Shown one piece after another: positions 37,661 to 38,241 of a stretch of DNA of 38,241 nt. The stretch lies in assembly GCA_905479815.1 (NCBI GenBank), contig CAJQOA010000230.1, positions 1 through 38,241 of the forward strand, given 5' to 3'. How positions within the stretch are numbered: position 1 is the first letter of the stretch; each line of letters opens with the position of its first letter. The notes beneath the pieces are model-generated. The model ran no database searches and was not told where the DNA came from. It was given only the letters and a program-made list of their open reading frames with translations. The stretch is from an uncultured Psychroserpens sp. (GTDB lineage Bacteria; Bacteroidota; Bacteroidia; Flavobacteriales; Flavobacteriaceae). The position numbers and the translations under genes are program-made.

Positions 37661-38241
37661 ATGAAAAGAATTTCAGTAATAGTATTATCAGCTTTATTTC
37701 TTACGGCATGTGTTTCTAAAAAGAAATACCTAGCATTAGAACAAGATCATGGAGAATTAAAAAGTGAATTGACTAAAACTAAAGTCGAAAAAGAAGAGTT
37801 AGAATCTAAGTTTACTAAAATACAGCAACGTGTTGATAGTTATAATTCTAAGATTAATGAACTTACAGACGATAATAACGCTAAGTTAGTTTCAGTTGAT
37901 GGTGTTGTTATTTCAGAAAACCAAAAGAATGCGATGCGTGAATCATTAAAAAATGTTCCACCAGCATATATGTCAACTGCAAAGACGCTTAAAGATTCTA
38001 TGAATTTAGCGATGCAATTCAACTTAAAATCTTCAATTGAAAATATTGACGAAGATGACGATATCGCTATCAATATTGAAGAAACGGTTGTCATGATTTC
38101 TATATCTGACAAAATGTTATTCAACTCAGGAAGCTACAAGATAAGTGATAAAGCAAATGATATTTTACAGAAAATTGCTAACGTGATTAATTCTGAAGAA
38201 AGTCTTGATGTCATGGTGGAAGGTCATACTGATAATAAGTT
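37661..38241 (+). CDS. OmpA family lipoprotein, partial (runs off window)
   Basis: MKRISVIVLSALFLTACVSKKKYLALEQDHGELKSEL... lipobox, coiled coil, then OmpA '...SLDVMVEGHTDNK'. Confidence 0.9.
   Translation, partial: MKRISVIVLSALFLTACVSKKKYLALEQDHGELKSELTKTKVEKEELESKFTKIQQRVDSYNSKINELTDDNNAKLVSVDGVVISENQKNAMRESLKNVPPAYMSTAKTLKDSMNLAMQFNLKSSIENIDEDDDIAINIEETVVMISISDKMLFNSGSYKISDKANDILQKIANVINSEESLDVMVEGHTDNK

Noticed and set aside
37840-38124. Minus-strand 94-aa ORF
   Set aside because: Antisense to the OmpA-family lipoprotein, which has a lipobox and domain support.
1-38241. CRISPR arrays, tRNA/rRNA genes, IS elements, integrases
   Set aside because: No regularly spaced direct repeats, no cloverleaf-like or rRNA sequence, and no transposase/integrase motifs recognised by eye; a tRNAscan/ISfinder run would be decisive.

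Overview
This AT-rich 38 kb window is typical of Bacteroidetes, most likely a marine Flavobacteriaceae chromosome (TonB receptor with a CarboxypepD_reg-like N-terminus, TAnnTTTG-type promoter boxes, 'VGIGTxxPxxxLDI' secreted modules, LpxD, OmpA lipoprotein). I support about 34 protein-coding genes. They include alpha/beta hydrolases, an ECF sigma factor with a putative membrane partner, a membrane-anchored WD40 protein, and a TonB receptor / M29-NicX-like enzyme / NCS1 permease operon. There is also a tyrosinase / c-type cytochrome-like lipoprotein / 4-TM Cys protein / DJ-1-PfpI operon, a DUF3857-transglutaminase protein, a thiE, a possible Ntox23-like protein plus LRR lipoprotein, two EamA transporters, a secreted LTD protein plus endonuclease I pair, CspA, LpxD, a zincin metalloprotease and a partial OmpA lipoprotein. 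The best candidate for an undescribed system is the block at 21116..25841. It encodes a cytoplasmic ββα-Me DNA/RNA nuclease, a CHAT (caspase-like) protease with a TM hairpin, a TM protein with LytR_C-like repeats, and a patatin phospholipase with an internal TM hairpin. Three of these genes are tightly packed and share an upstream promoter inside an 11-bp inverted repeat. This looks like a multi-effector cell-death or conflict module, but that function is inference. Two pairs of genes also share strikingly conserved ECF-type promoters with identical spacing: GTGTAATA-N14-CCACTAACCAA and GTGnAAC-N15-CGTCTTA. No tRNA, rRNA, CRISPR array or IS element was recognised.
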